This document shows positions 7,846-15,929 of a DNA stretch of 64,000 nt, piece by piece. The translations under genes were made by a program, and so were the position numbers. This DNA is from Sphingomonas sanxanigenens DSM 19645 = NX02 (lineage in GTDB: Bacteria > Pseudomonadota > Alphaproteobacteria > Sphingomonadales > Sphingomonadaceae). How positions within the stretch are numbered: position 1 is the stretch's first letter; each line of letters starts with the position of its first letter. The stretch is from contig NZ_CP006644.1 in NCBI RefSeq assembly GCF_000512205.2, positions 124,001 to 188,000 of the forward strand. Direction: 5' to 3'. The notes beneath the pieces are model-generated. The model was given only the letters and a program-made list of their open reading frames with translations. It made no database searches and was not told where the DNA came from.

Positions 7846-8658
7846 CTAGCTGTTCATCCAGGCCCGGATGGTCCTGATCTTCGCTTCGTCGAGACGAACG
7901 CCGAAGTTGGTGTCCAGTCCGGCATCACCGGCAACGTGCACGCCGACGATCGTGTAGCCGATCGGAAGAGGCAGGTTGGCGACCGCCGCGGCGCCGCTTT
8001 CGCCCCGATAGGTGTTGATCCGGTAGAACAGGAAATGTTCATCCATACCGGTCAGCGGCTTGCGGTCGGTCCACATCGTGCCTTCGGGCTTGTCGCCCGG
8101 ATAGCCGGTGATCTGGATTTCGCCGCGAAGCTCCCGGTCGGTCGCCGCGTACATCCCGAAAATGGAAAGATCGATGGGGTTGCGCAATCGTACGACGGCA
8201 TAATCCTCGGTGTAGAGCGTATAGTCCTCCACCGGCACCGCGTTCGGATCGGGGGGCGACAGCGTGTAATAGTCTTCGGTGATGAAGAGCCTCGAGGCGG
8301 GCAGGAAGCCGTAGGGAACGACGTCGCCATTTCGTGCGGGCGCAAACCACACATTGCGTGCCCATCCGCCGATATCGTTGCCGAACACATTGTGTGCGGC
8401 CGTCAGCACATGCTGCCGATCGATCAGCGTCCCGGTGCCGCTATATTCCTCGCCATCGGGGAATTGCATGATCAGCTGCCCCTGGGGCTGATAGGGAAAG
8501 GCGGTGGTGTTGTGCACGCGCGTGCGGGTGTCGGGTGGAAAGACGATCGCCGGCAGCGGCGCGGTGCCTGCGCTGGCCGGCGACCGGCGTGGCCCGGCAT
8601 AATCATCGCCGGACAGATCGCTCCATGCGCGGACGACATGATCGACAATATCGTTCAT
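7846..8658 (-). CDS. Trypsin-like serine protease (V8/glutamyl endopeptidase type)
   Basis: A 270-residue chymotrypsin-fold protease with a complete triad: His89 in LTAAHNVFG, Asp152 in TEDYAVVRL and Ser221 in YRGESGAA. The layout, with GTGTLIDRQHVLTAAH and a short C-terminal barrel, matches V8-like glutamyl endopeptidases. Those are normally secreted as zymogens, yet no signal peptide is visible here. The ATG overlaps the stop of the upstream gene by four bases (8655-8658), implying translational coupling. It is the last gene of an operon with two paralogous proteins of unknown function, so they may be its substrates, partners or inhibitors. Confidence 0.88.
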   Translation of the reverse strand: MNDIVDHVVRAWSDLSGDDYAGPRRSPASAGTAPLPAIVFPPDTRTRVHNTTAFPYQPQGQLIMQFPDGEEYSGTGTLIDRQHVLTAAHNVFGNDIGGWARNVWFAPARNGDVVPYGFLPASRLFITEDYYTLSPPDPNAVPVEDYTLYTEDYAVVRLRNPIDLSIFGMYAATDRELRGEIQITGYPGDKPEGTMWTDRKPLTGMDEHFLFYRINTYRGESGAAAVANLPLPIGYTIVGVHVAGDAGLDTNFGVRLDEAKIRTIRAWMNS

Positions 8659-9395
8659 CCTATGTGCTCCGTCTGCTCGAGTTGTACCGCAGAGACGAGG
8701 TAGCTGGGGCGGTCGCCGAGCTTATCGATGATCGTCTGACGCACCTTGGCGTAGAGACCCTCGTTCAGTGTCAGGTCCAGCCAGGTGGTGTCGATGTCGT
8801 ATTGCAGGCCCCAGGCGAGGAAGCCGGTGTTCGGCACCGCCGACTGAAATCCGCACAATGTCAGGCTGAGCGCGGTCGAACTCCCCGCCGACGGTGCGGC
8901 TGCGATCACGAAGAAGTTGCTCGCCGGGCCAACGACCGCGTCATTCCAGATGAGGATCGCGTCGGCCGTGGGCGGTAGCGCATCGCATGCGGCGATGCCC
9001 TCATCGGCCAGCCGCGCAGCTGTCCGCGACATGCGGGATGTCGCAAGCGCGGCCCAGTCCACGGCGCCGCGCGCCGTTTCCGACTTGTTCGATGTGCTTT
9101 GAACGATCCAGCCGACGATCGACAAGGTGCCGAGGAAGACTGTCGACCACTCCTGCGGCGCCGCCTTTCGATCGAACTTCTTGTCCGCCGCCAGTTGGCA
9201 AAACAATATCGAATTGGAAATATCTTCCAGCGCCTGTTCGGGTATGGACGCATCGAAGGTAATGAGCGCACCCGAATTGACCTGCGCCGAATTATCGCCT
9301 TTGCGCACCTGCGCGGGCAACCGGCGCGCTCCCGCGGTTCTGGTCGGCACGAGATCGGGCAGCGCAATCGAATCCAGGTTCGTTTCGAAGAGCAT
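8655..9395 (-). CDS. Hypothetical protein, paralogue of the next upstream gene
   Basis: A 246-residue protein of no family I recognise, with no signal peptide. It shares several blocks with the 261-residue protein encoded just upstream: SAQVNSGALITF, QLAADKKFDR-x(3)-P-x-EW with a later GW, ILIW, and a C-terminal NEGLYAKVRQTIIDKLGDR. The ATG at 9395 is preceded by GGAGGT at an ideal distance. An upstream frame extension to 9479 is arginine/proline rich and probably untranslated. The stop codon overlaps the protease start, so the two are likely made together. Confidence 0.75.
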   Translation of the reverse strand: MLFETNLDSIALPDLVPTRTAGARRLPAQVRKGDNSAQVNSGALITFDASIPEQALEDISNSILFCQLAADKKFDRKAAPQEWSTVFLGTLSIVGWIVQSTSNKSETARGAVDWAALATSRMSRTAARLADEGIAACDALPPTADAILIWNDAVVGPASNFFVIAAAPSAGSSTALSLTLCGFQSAVPNTGFLAWGLQYDIDTTWLDLTLNEGLYAKVRQTIIDKLGDRPSYLVSAVQLEQTEHIG

Positions 9396-9513
9396 GGCCA
9401 CCTCCGGGGGTCCCGGCCGCGCCCCTGCGCGGCGCGACCGGCACCCGGTTGGTCCGAATGGACCGAGCTGTTTGGGCAAATGCCGCAGCGACTTCGCTGC
9501 AGCCGCGGCGCGG

Positions 9514-10299
9514 TCAAATCTCGATTTCGGCCACGAGTTGCTCGGCGCGGTCGCCGAGCTTGTCGACGATCGCCTGACGAACCCGCGAATAGACGCTTTC
9601 GTTCAGCACGAACTTGTTCGCCGCGCGCTGGATCTGGATGCTCGTCGAATCCCAGGTCCACCACAGGAAGCGGTAATGGCTGCTCGTCGCGTTGAATTGC
9701 ATGCCGTCGAGGATCATGACGACATCGTCATTGGCAAGACGATCCACAGGGAAGATCTGGAAGTTGCCGTTGTTACCGCTGTTGGAATTCGAATCCCAGA
9801 TCAGCATCTGCTTGGAGTCGTCGGAAAGGCCCCGCAGACCTTCCATCGTTTCAGCGATCATCGCGATCTCGTTGGCGGTCGCGATCGCGGCCAGGATGCC
9901 GAGCACGGCTTCATCGAGCTTCACGGTCGTTCCGCCCGAGGTGTAGCTGTCGAACGCGAACGCCGGCTGGTTCCAGCCGATGCCGCCCAGGATATACGTA
10001 TAGTGCGAATACCAATCCATCGGCTGCGTATTGCGATCGAATTTCTTGTCGGACGCAAGTTGAGCGAGCAACGTCGAGTTCTGAACATCCGCCTTGTTCT
10101 GACCCGAAAGATTTTCCGTAAATGAAGTCAGGCTTCCGGCGTTGACCTGCGCACTTTTTTCATTGTCCTGCAGCGTCAAGGATTTCGAGAACGGGCTGCT
10201 GGCGTGCTTCAGTTTCTCGAGGAACAGGCCGAGATCGCTGTCCGAAGGCAGCTGCAATTCCTTTACGAACGACACGGGGTTATCCAGGACACTCGCCAT
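9514..10299 (-). CDS. Hypothetical protein, first gene of a protease-linked operon
   Basis: A 261-residue protein with no signal peptide and no recognisable domain. Motifs shared with its downstream paralogue are KSAQVNAGSLTSF, QLASDKKFDR-x(3)-P-x-DW with a later GW, MLIWD, and NESVYSRVRQAIVDKLGDR near the C-terminus. A central helix-prone hydrophobic stretch (LDEAVLGILAAIATANEIAM) could be amphipathic or membrane-active. The start has GAGGAG 6 bases upstream. A TATAGT about 30 bases before the start could be a promoter -10 element. It is separated from its paralogue by 118 bases. Confidence 0.75.
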   Translation of the reverse strand: MASVLDNPVSFVKELQLPSDSDLGLFLEKLKHASSPFSKSLTLQDNEKSAQVNAGSLTSFTENLSGQNKADVQNSTLLAQLASDKKFDRNTQPMDWYSHYTYILGGIGWNQPAFAFDSYTSGGTTVKLDEAVLGILAAIATANEIAMIAETMEGLRGLSDDSKQMLIWDSNSNSGNNGNFQIFPVDRLANDDVVMILDGMQFNATSSHYRFLWWTWDSTSIQIQRAANKFVLNESVYSRVRQAIVDKLGDRAEQLVAEIEI

Positions 10300-10748
10300 T
10301 TCAGTCTCCTCTCGGTGAAAAAACTATACTGCTCGGAAAGTCGTTATCCGACCTTACGCCATTATCTTTTGGATATGTCCGAGTCGATTTTGGTTATAAC
10401 AGATTTCTAAAGGATAGATAACGAACAATCGTTCGAGATACTGATTGAACACATGGCGGATGCATTCGAACGCAGACTCGGAACGACTGAATGAATTTTA
10501 ACACTATACAGTGTATCGCGCGATATTTCTGGACGTTCGTCCAGAATGCGGTGACGACGGAGCGCGTTCTGAAAGCAGCTCACCTGTTTTCGGCACATCC
10601 TCCGATCCGGAGATGGCGCAACGACCCGTCATGCCAAGCTGCGGGGCGTCAGGCGCACCGCCTTTTGGTGCAAGCGCCTGCCGAAACGCATCCGGGGCGG
10701 TTAGGGCGCTTTCGTCTCGGGAAACCCGGGCGTGCGTCGCCGCCGGGA
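10300..10748. other. Gene-free, AT-rich region with two small palindromes
   Basis: There is no convincing gene in these 449 bases. The first half is clearly AT-richer than the surrounding chromosome and should contain the promoter of the paralogue/protease operon. Two short inverted repeats are visible: CGAAC-AATC-GTTCG at 10422-10435 and ACACT-ATAC-AGTGT at 10501-10514. Either could be an operator. Confidence 0.5.
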
Positions 10749-10824
10749 ACTGGTGGGTCCGCCGGGACTCGAACCCGGGACCTCTCGATTAAAAGTCGCT
10801 TGCTCTACCAACTGAGCTACGGAC
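10749..10824 (-). tRNA. tRNA-Lys (anticodon UUU)
   Basis: The minus strand folds as a complete cloverleaf. The acceptor arm is GGGTCCG paired with CGGACCC, the D-loop region is AGCTCAGTTGGTAGAGC, the anticodon loop reads ACTTTTAAT with TTT as anticodon, and the T-arm contains GGTTCGAGTCC. A genomically encoded CCA follows the discriminator A. The whole gene is 76 bases including CCA. Confidence 0.97.
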
Positions 10825-10875
10825 CCACACCAGTCCGATCCGCCGGGCAAATGCCGCGGATTGGAAGGCGCTGAC

Positions 10876-11382
10876 CTAGAAGCGCCGGCGGCGCGGGTCA
10901 ACGGGCTTTGCGTCGATGAGGCGCGTGCGGAGCTGACGCACGCTCCATCCGGTGGCGGGGTCGCGCCAGTCGGGAACGATCCTGGCGAGAGGGGCCAGCA
11001 CAAAATCGCGCCCGCGAAAGGCGGCATGCGGTATGGCGAGTCGCCGGTCGTGCCACCGCCCGCCCGACCATAATATGATGTCGAGGTCGATGACGCGGGG
11101 CCCCCAGCGCCGACCGCGCCGCCGCCCGAACGCGCGCTCAACCGCTTTCAGCCGAGCGAGCAATGCGGGCGGATCGAGCGGGCTTTCGACCAGCGCCGCG
11201 GCGTTGGCGAAGGCGCGGCCGGCCGGGCCGAGCGCCGGGGTCGCGAGAATCGGGGAAAGCCGGATCAGCCGCGTGTCGCGTTCCGTGAGCGCGGCGGCTG
11301 CGGCGCGGATGATCGCGGCGGGCGCACCGTAACGGCCGTGGCGGCGGTTGGACCCGAGGGCGATGGCATAAAGATGGGGCAC
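10876..11382 (-). CDS. folK: 2-amino-4-hydroxy-6-hydroxymethyldihydropteridine pyrophosphokinase
   Basis: HPPK transfers pyrophosphate from ATP to hydroxymethyl-dihydropterin in folate synthesis in the cytoplasm. Family marks are the N-terminal YAIALGSNRRHG, the ATP/Mg2+ site RRWGPRVIDLDIILW and the C-terminal IPHAAFRGRDFVLAPLARI. From the GTG at 11382 the protein is 168 residues, close to the usual length of about 160. A TTG at 11418 would add 12 residues and has only a weak upstream AAGG. It stands alone, between tRNA-Lys and the divergent cysteine synthase gene. Confidence 0.92.
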   Translation of the reverse strand: MPHLYAIALGSNRRHGRYGAPAAIIRAAAAALTERDTRLIRLSPILATPALGPAGRAFANAAALVESPLDPPALLARLKAVERAFGRRRGRRWGPRVIDLDIILWSGGRWHDRRLAIPHAAFRGRDFVLAPLARIVPDWRDPATGWSVRQLRTRLIDAKPVDPRRRRF

Positions 11383-11510
11383 CGCCGCGCGGTAGAGCCT
11401 GGGGCGGGCCGCGATCAAGCCTTGCGCCTGCGCCGGAGGAACAGCGGCTTCATCGCCGGCAACGCACGCTTGCTTGCCCGGCGTACCCCACCCGGCCTAT
11501 TGAGCGCCGC

Positions 11511-12515
11511 ATGATCGTCACCCCCGACACGCTTTCGCTGATCGGCAACACGCCGCTCGTCCGCCTCGCCGGCCCCAGCGCCGCAACCGGGTGCGAGATC
11601 CTGGGCAAATGCGAATTCGCCAACCCCGGCGCCTCGGTGAAGGACCGTGCTGCGCTCTATATCGTCACTGACGCGGAGGAGCGCGGGCTGCTCGAGCCCG
11701 GCGGCACCATCGTCGAGGGCACGGCCGGCAACACCGGCATCGGCCTCGCGCTCGTCGCCAACGCCAAGGGCTACAAGACGATCATCGTCATGCCCGAGAC
11801 GCAGAGCCGCGAGAAGATGGATACGCTGCGCGCGCTCGGCGCCGAGCTGGTGCTGGTGCCGGCCGCGCCCTATTCGAACCCCGGCCACTTCGTCCACACC
11901 TCGCGCCGCATCGCGGAAGAGACCGAGAATGCGCTGTGGGCGAACCAGTTCGACAACATCGCCAATCGCCGTGCGCACATCGCCGGCACCGCGGAAGAAA
12001 TCTGGGCGCAAACCGGCGGCAAAGTGGATGGATTCACGTGCGCGGTCGGCACCGGCGGGACCTTCGCCGGGGTGGGGCTTGGCCTCAAGGCGAAGAACGA
12101 GAAGATCGTCGTCGCGCTCAGCGATCCGCACGGCGCCGCGCTCTATAATTACTACGCGAACGGCGAACTCAAGGCGGAGGGCAGTTCGGTCGCCGAGGGC
12201 ATCGGCCAGGGCCGGATCACCGCCAATCTGGAAGGCGCGCCGGTCGATACCCAGTTCCGCATCGCCGATGGCGAGGGGATGGACTGGGTGATCCGCCTGC
12301 TCGCCGAGGAGGGGCTGTGCCTCGGCCTTTCGTCCGGCATCAACGTCGCCGGTGCGGTGCAGTTGGCGCGGCAGCTCGGCCCCGGTCACACCATCGTCAC
12401 CATCCTGTGCGACACCGGGTTCCGCTATCTTTCGTCGTTGTGGAACCGCGATTGGATTGCGGCGAAGGGGCTGCCGATGCCGCCCTGGTTCGCCCAAACG
12501 TCTGGTCGGGCTTAA
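11511..12515 (+). CDS. cysK: Cysteine synthase (PLP-dependent)
   Basis: A 334-residue fold-type II PLP enzyme that makes cysteine from O-acetylserine and sulfide. The PLP lysine lies in NPGASVKDRAAL, the substrate loop is GTAGNTGIGLALVANAKG, and the phosphate-binding glycine loop is AVGTGGTFAGVGLGLK. The C-terminus has CDTGFRYLSSLWN. The whole family pattern is intact. The exact subgroup (CysK, CysM or a related synthase) is not certain; the overall form resembles proteins annotated as cysteine synthase A in sphingomonads. Confidence 0.88.
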   Translation: MIVTPDTLSLIGNTPLVRLAGPSAATGCEILGKCEFANPGASVKDRAALYIVTDAEERGLLEPGGTIVEGTAGNTGIGLALVANAKGYKTIIVMPETQSREKMDTLRALGAELVLVPAAPYSNPGHFVHTSRRIAEETENALWANQFDNIANRRAHIAGTAEEIWAQTGGKVDGFTCAVGTGGTFAGVGLGLKAKNEKIVVALSDPHGAALYNYYANGELKAEGSSVAEGIGQGRITANLEGAPVDTQFRIADGEGMDWVIRLLAEEGLCLGLSSGINVAGAVQLARQLGPGHTIVTILCDTGFRYLSSLWNRDWIAAKGLPMPPWFAQTSGRA

Positions 12516-12562
12516 CAATGCGCGGTTCCCCGTCTATCTTCGGCTTGGGGAGGCGAGGACGT

Positions 12563-12901
12563 ATGGCGCTTGCCGATGGCAAGGAAGCGGTACCACGGGT
12601 CGATTCGATGCAGCGCGTCCGCGTGGGCCTGACTGGCCTCGCCTTCGTGATGCTCATCGTCGCGCTGGTCAGTTTCATCTTCAACGCCGCCAGCGACGAG
12701 GCACCGGTGATGCCGATGATCGACCTCGCCAACATCACCCAGCCGCCCCCCGTGCACCTCAACACCGTCGTCGAAGAGCCGAAATCGGCCGATCCGATCT
12801 CGGAGATCGGCGTGGCGCCGAGCAGCGCGACACCGTCCGCTGCCGCCGGCGGCGGCAACAGCAGCGATCCGGCCCCGGCCCCGGCGGGGCGAGCCAACTG
12901 A
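12563..12901 (+). CDS. Small single-pass membrane protein
   Basis: A 112-residue protein with one transmembrane segment (VGLTGLAFVMLIVALVSFIF) followed by a proline/serine/alanine-rich tail, presumably periplasmic. I recognise no domain. The ATG at 12563 is preceded by GAGGCGAGG; an in-frame ATG at 12518 would add 15 residues. Its stop is followed closely by the next gene, so the two probably form an operon leading to the dcw cluster. Confidence 0.65.
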   Translation: MALADGKEAVPRVDSMQRVRVGLTGLAFVMLIVALVSFIFNAASDEAPVMPMIDLANITQPPPVHLNTVVEEPKSADPISEIGVAPSSATPSAAAGGGNSSDPAPAPAGRAN

Positions 12902-12915
12902 CGCGCGCGGGCGCG

Positions 12916-14310
12916 GTGCGTGTCGCCGCGCTCGCAGGCGGCTGGGCGCTGGCGGAAATGCTGCTGGGGCTCACGATCGGCGAATTCGCAGCGCGCGCGC
13001 GGGCGGAGGCGGTCGCGTTTCTCGCCGTCCGCCCGCCCTTGCTCGTCGTGCTCGCCTGGGCGGCGACGCCGGCGCGCCTGCCCGAACGCTGGCGCGCCTA
13101 CGCATGGGCGCTGATCGCGGCGACGCTGGGCGAGAGCGCAATGACGACATGGCTCGGCGGGCCGCCTTCGGCGGCGGCCTTGCTTCGCCAGCTTGCGCTC
13201 AGCCTGTTGTTCGTCGCGGTCGCCGATATCGTCATCCAGTTCGTCCGTCGCCGCGGCGGGCGCGTGGCGACCGTGGCGGTGGCCGTCGTGCTGCTGGCGC
13301 TGGCGAGCGTTGCGCCGTTGCGCGAGGGCGGGGTGGCGCTTGCGCTGTCGGGTCCGCCGCGCGCGGCACCCGCCGCGGCGACGCCGGGCCGCCGGCTAGC
13401 CATCCTCACCGCGCTGCCGATCGTCTGGGGTGAGGGGGATGTGTCCGACATTCTCGGCGGGCATGTGCGCGGCGCCGACATTCATCCGATCCTCCAGCGC
13501 GCCTATGCGGTGCAGCCGATCGATCGCATCGATCAGGTGACCTTGGCCAACCAGACGCTGCTGCTCATCGCCCAGCCGCGCGCGCTGGATCCCGTCGAAC
13601 TCGTCGCGCTCGACGATTGGGTGCGCGGCGGGGGCCGGGCGCTGCTGCTCGCCGATCCGGCGCTGGCGTGGCCGAGCCGCTGGCCGCTCGGCGACCGCCG
13701 CCGCGCGCCCCCGACGACCTTGCTCGATCCGCTGCTGACCCATTGGGGGCTCGGCATCGCGGCACCGGCCGATGCGCATGCCCGGGCGGTGCGGATGATC
13801 GGCGGCGCGCGGCTCGAAAGCCAGGGCGTCGGACGCTTCACGCGCAAGGGCGGTGGCTGCACGCTTGCCGTCGAAGGGCTGGTCGCCGATTGCCGGATCG
13901 GCCGTGGCCGGGCGCTGCTGGTGGCGGATGCCGACTTTCTCGATGCGCGCCAGTGGCGCGGCCCCGGCCCGCGCGGCGCCGAGCGCGAGCAGCGCCGCGC
14001 GGACAATGTCGCGCTGCTGCTCGGCTGGCTCGCCGCGCTCGACGGCCGGGGTGGGGTCGCCGCGCGCCCCGAGACCCTCCCGACTCGCTGGATTGATCCC
14101 GCCGCCCATTCGGACTGGCCCTTGCTCATTGGCCTGCTGCCGGGGCTGGGATGTCTGGGGACGGCATGGGCGATCCGCGCGGGCCGGCTGGGGAAATTCG
14201 GGGAAAAGGCGGGTGAGTCACGCGATTCCGGCGTTGGCGCCGTGAACAGTCCGGGAACAGCGCCGATCGGCCCTGCAACGCAACCCGAGATTCCCAAGGG
14301 AAATTCCTAA
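12916..14310 (+). CDS. GldG-like membrane protein of unknown function
   Basis: A protein of about 464 residues with four to five N-terminal hydrophobic helices, a large soluble domain and one C-terminal helix (WPLLIGLLPGLGCLGTAWAI). The soluble domain resembles the ABC-associated GldG/DUF4350 group: IHPILQRAYAVQPIDRIDQV, then LLLIAQPRALDPVELVALDDWVRGGGRALLLADP, then a second lobe with GRALLVADADFLDA. No ATPase subunit is encoded here. The start is uncertain; GTG at 12916 lies just after the previous stop at 12899-12901. It immediately precedes the dcw cluster. Confidence 0.6.
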   Translation: MRVAALAGGWALAEMLLGLTIGEFAARARAEAVAFLAVRPPLLVVLAWAATPARLPERWRAYAWALIAATLGESAMTTWLGGPPSAAALLRQLALSLLFVAVADIVIQFVRRRGGRVATVAVAVVLLALASVAPLREGGVALALSGPPRAAPAAATPGRRLAILTALPIVWGEGDVSDILGGHVRGADIHPILQRAYAVQPIDRIDQVTLANQTLLLIAQPRALDPVELVALDDWVRGGGRALLLADPALAWPSRWPLGDRRRAPPTTLLDPLLTHWGLGIAAPADAHARAVRMIGGARLESQGVGRFTRKGGGCTLAVEGLVADCRIGRGRALLVADADFLDARQWRGPGPRGAEREQRRADNVALLLGWLAALDGRGGVAARPETLPTRWIDPAAHSDWPLLIGLLPGLGCLGTAWAIRAGRLGKFGEKAGESRDSGVGAVNSPGTAPIGPATQPEIPKGNS

Positions 14311-14314
14311 TGAA

Positions 14315-14347
14315 TCCCTGATTTCCCCGGAAATCCCCTAAAATCCC
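14315..14347. promoter_or_regulatory. Candidate MraZ operator repeats
   Basis: Four TCCC units start at 14315, 14324, 14334 and 14344, about one helical turn apart, in the leader upstream of mraZ. Read on the other strand they are GGGA direct repeats. E. coli MraZ represses its own operon through TGGGN repeats with 10-base periodicity, so these are good candidates for the equivalent site. Confidence 0.5.
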
Positions 14348-14478
14348 TTGCCTGCCCCGCGGTCTGTTGGTAGCAACCAGATCGGTTGAGGGCGGTCATT
14401 CCGCATTTTTGTGATGTGTAACCGGGTCGCCTGTGCGTCCCGGCGCGGGATGGCTTGTGCCCCCGTCAGGGGCGTAAC

Positions 14479-14958
14479 GTGGGAACAAGGGGTAAGTATT
14501 TCGGCTACGGACTGAGTGGCGTTGACGATAAGGGTCGCGTCTCGGTGCCCGCCCGACTCCGCGCCACGCTCGAAGCCAACAGCGCTGGCCGCACCCTGTT
14601 CGTCTCGCGCCATCCGGTGGCGCCCTGCCTGATGGCCTACGACCGCCTGTTCCACGAAGAGCTGCCCGATTTCCTGCTCCGGCTCGCCGAGGAAGAGGGG
14701 CAGGACAAGGATCGCAAGCCCACCCAGTCCGAACTCGCGCGCGCCGCCGGCGTGTCCGACGAGCTGCCGTTCGACGGCAGCGGCCGCTTCGTGCTGCCGC
14801 CCTTCATGCGCCGCACCGGCAAGATCGAGACCAAGGCGCTGTTCGTCGGCGCGCTCGACATCGTCGAGATCTGGAACCCCGAAATCGCCCTCACCGCCGA
14901 TTGCGTTCCCGCGGCCACCCGCGAGGTCGCCGAATTCCTGCTGGAGGGCGGCAAATGA
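14479..14958 (+). CDS. mraZ: Transcriptional regulator MraZ
   Basis: A 159-residue DNA-binding protein with two SpoVT/AbrB-like swapped-hairpin domains; MraZ represses the dcw cluster. Each repeat shows the family strand pattern: GLSGVDDKGRVSVPARLR and LPFDGSGRFVLPPFMRR. The GTG at 14479 has AGGGG upstream and gives the expected N-terminus. It is the first gene of the dcw cluster, and its stop overlaps the rsmH start. Repeats at 14315-14347 may be its operator. Confidence 0.92.
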   Translation: MGTRGKYFGYGLSGVDDKGRVSVPARLRATLEANSAGRTLFVSRHPVAPCLMAYDRLFHEELPDFLLRLAEEEGQDKDRKPTQSELARAAGVSDELPFDGSGRFVLPPFMRRTGKIETKALFVGALDIVEIWNPEIALTADCVPAATREVAEFLLEGGK

Positions 14959-15929
14959 CGCCCTTCAGGCCGCTCGATGCCGCCCCCCATATTCCCGTGC
15001 TCGGCCCCGAAGCGGTGGCGGCGCTCGCCATCGCACCGGGCGAAACGCATGTCGACGGCACCTTCGGCGCGGGCGGCTACACCCGGCTGATGCTGGCCGC
15101 GGGCGCGCGCGTCTATGCGTTCGATCGGGATCCCGATGCGATCGCCGAGGGCGCAGGGCTCGTCGCCGAGGCGGCCGGCGCGCTGACCCTCGTGCCTGAG
15201 CGCTTCTCGCAGATTGCCACCGCGCTCGGCGAGCGCGGCATCGCGCCCGTCGACGGCATCGTGCTCGATATCGGCGTCTCGTCGATGCAGCTCGACCGCG
15301 CCGAGCGCGGCTTCAGCTTCCAGACCGACGCCGCGCTCGACATGCGCATGGAGCAGGCGGGCGAAAGCGCCGCTGACTTCCTCAACACCGCTCCCGAGGC
15401 CGAGATCGCCGACACGCTCTATCGGTATGGCGACGAGCCCCGCTCGCGCCGGGTGGCGCGCGCGATCGTCGATGCGCGGCCGATCACCCGCACTGCCGAA
15501 CTGGCGACGATCATCCGTCGCGCGCTCGGCCACCGCCCGCACGAGCCCAAGGATCCGGCGACGCGCAGCTTCCAGGCGATCCGCATGCGCGTGAACCGCG
15601 AGCTGGAGGAACTGGAAGGCGGCCTCGCCGCCGCCGAGCGGGCGCTGAAGCCCGGCGGCCGGCTGGCGATCGTGACCTTCCATTCCGGCGAGGACCGGCT
15701 GGTCAAGAATTTCCTGCGGGCGCGTTCGGGCGCCACGCCCGCGGGGTCGCGCCATATGCCAGACACGCGGGGCGCCGCGCCGCTGCCCAGCTTCGAGGCG
15801 GTGGCCAAGCCCGTCCGTCCCTCCGCCGAAGAGACCGCCCGCAACCCTCGAGCCCGGTCGGCGACGCTGCGCGTCGCGCGCCGCACCGCCGCCCCCGCCT
15901 GGCCCGCCGCGTTTGGAGAAGCCGCATGA
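14955..15929 (+). CDS. rsmH: 16S rRNA (cytosine-1402-N4)-methyltransferase
   Basis: A 324-residue SAM-dependent enzyme that methylates C1402 in the ribosomal P site. The SAM motif VDGTFGAGGYTRLML, the DIGVSSMQLDRAERGFSF motif and the late GGRLAIVTFHSGEDRLVKNFL motif are diagnostic. The ATG overlaps the mraZ stop (ATGA), and its own stop overlaps ftsL. The position second in the dcw cluster is the standard one. Confidence 0.96.
   Translation: MTPFRPLDAAPHIPVLGPEAVAALAIAPGETHVDGTFGAGGYTRLMLAAGARVYAFDRDPDAIAEGAGLVAEAAGALTLVPERFSQIATALGERGIAPVDGIVLDIGVSSMQLDRAERGFSFQTDAALDMRMEQAGESAADFLNTAPEAEIADTLYRYGDEPRSRRVARAIVDARPITRTAELATIIRRALGHRPHEPKDPATRSFQAIRMRVNRELEELEGGLAAAERALKPGGRLAIVTFHSGEDRLVKNFLRARSGATPAGSRHMPDTRGAAPLPSFEAVAKPVRPSAEETARNPRARSATLRVARRTAAPAWPAAFGEAA

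Noticed and set aside
10749-10824. tRNA-Lys as an attachment site of an integrated element
   Set aside because: I found no second copy of the tRNA 3' end and no integrase in the window, so I do not call an att site.
12352-12915. N-terminal extension of the GldG-like protein
   Set aside because: The extended frame overlaps cysK and the small membrane protein in a different frame and has no protein-like pattern before about 12898.
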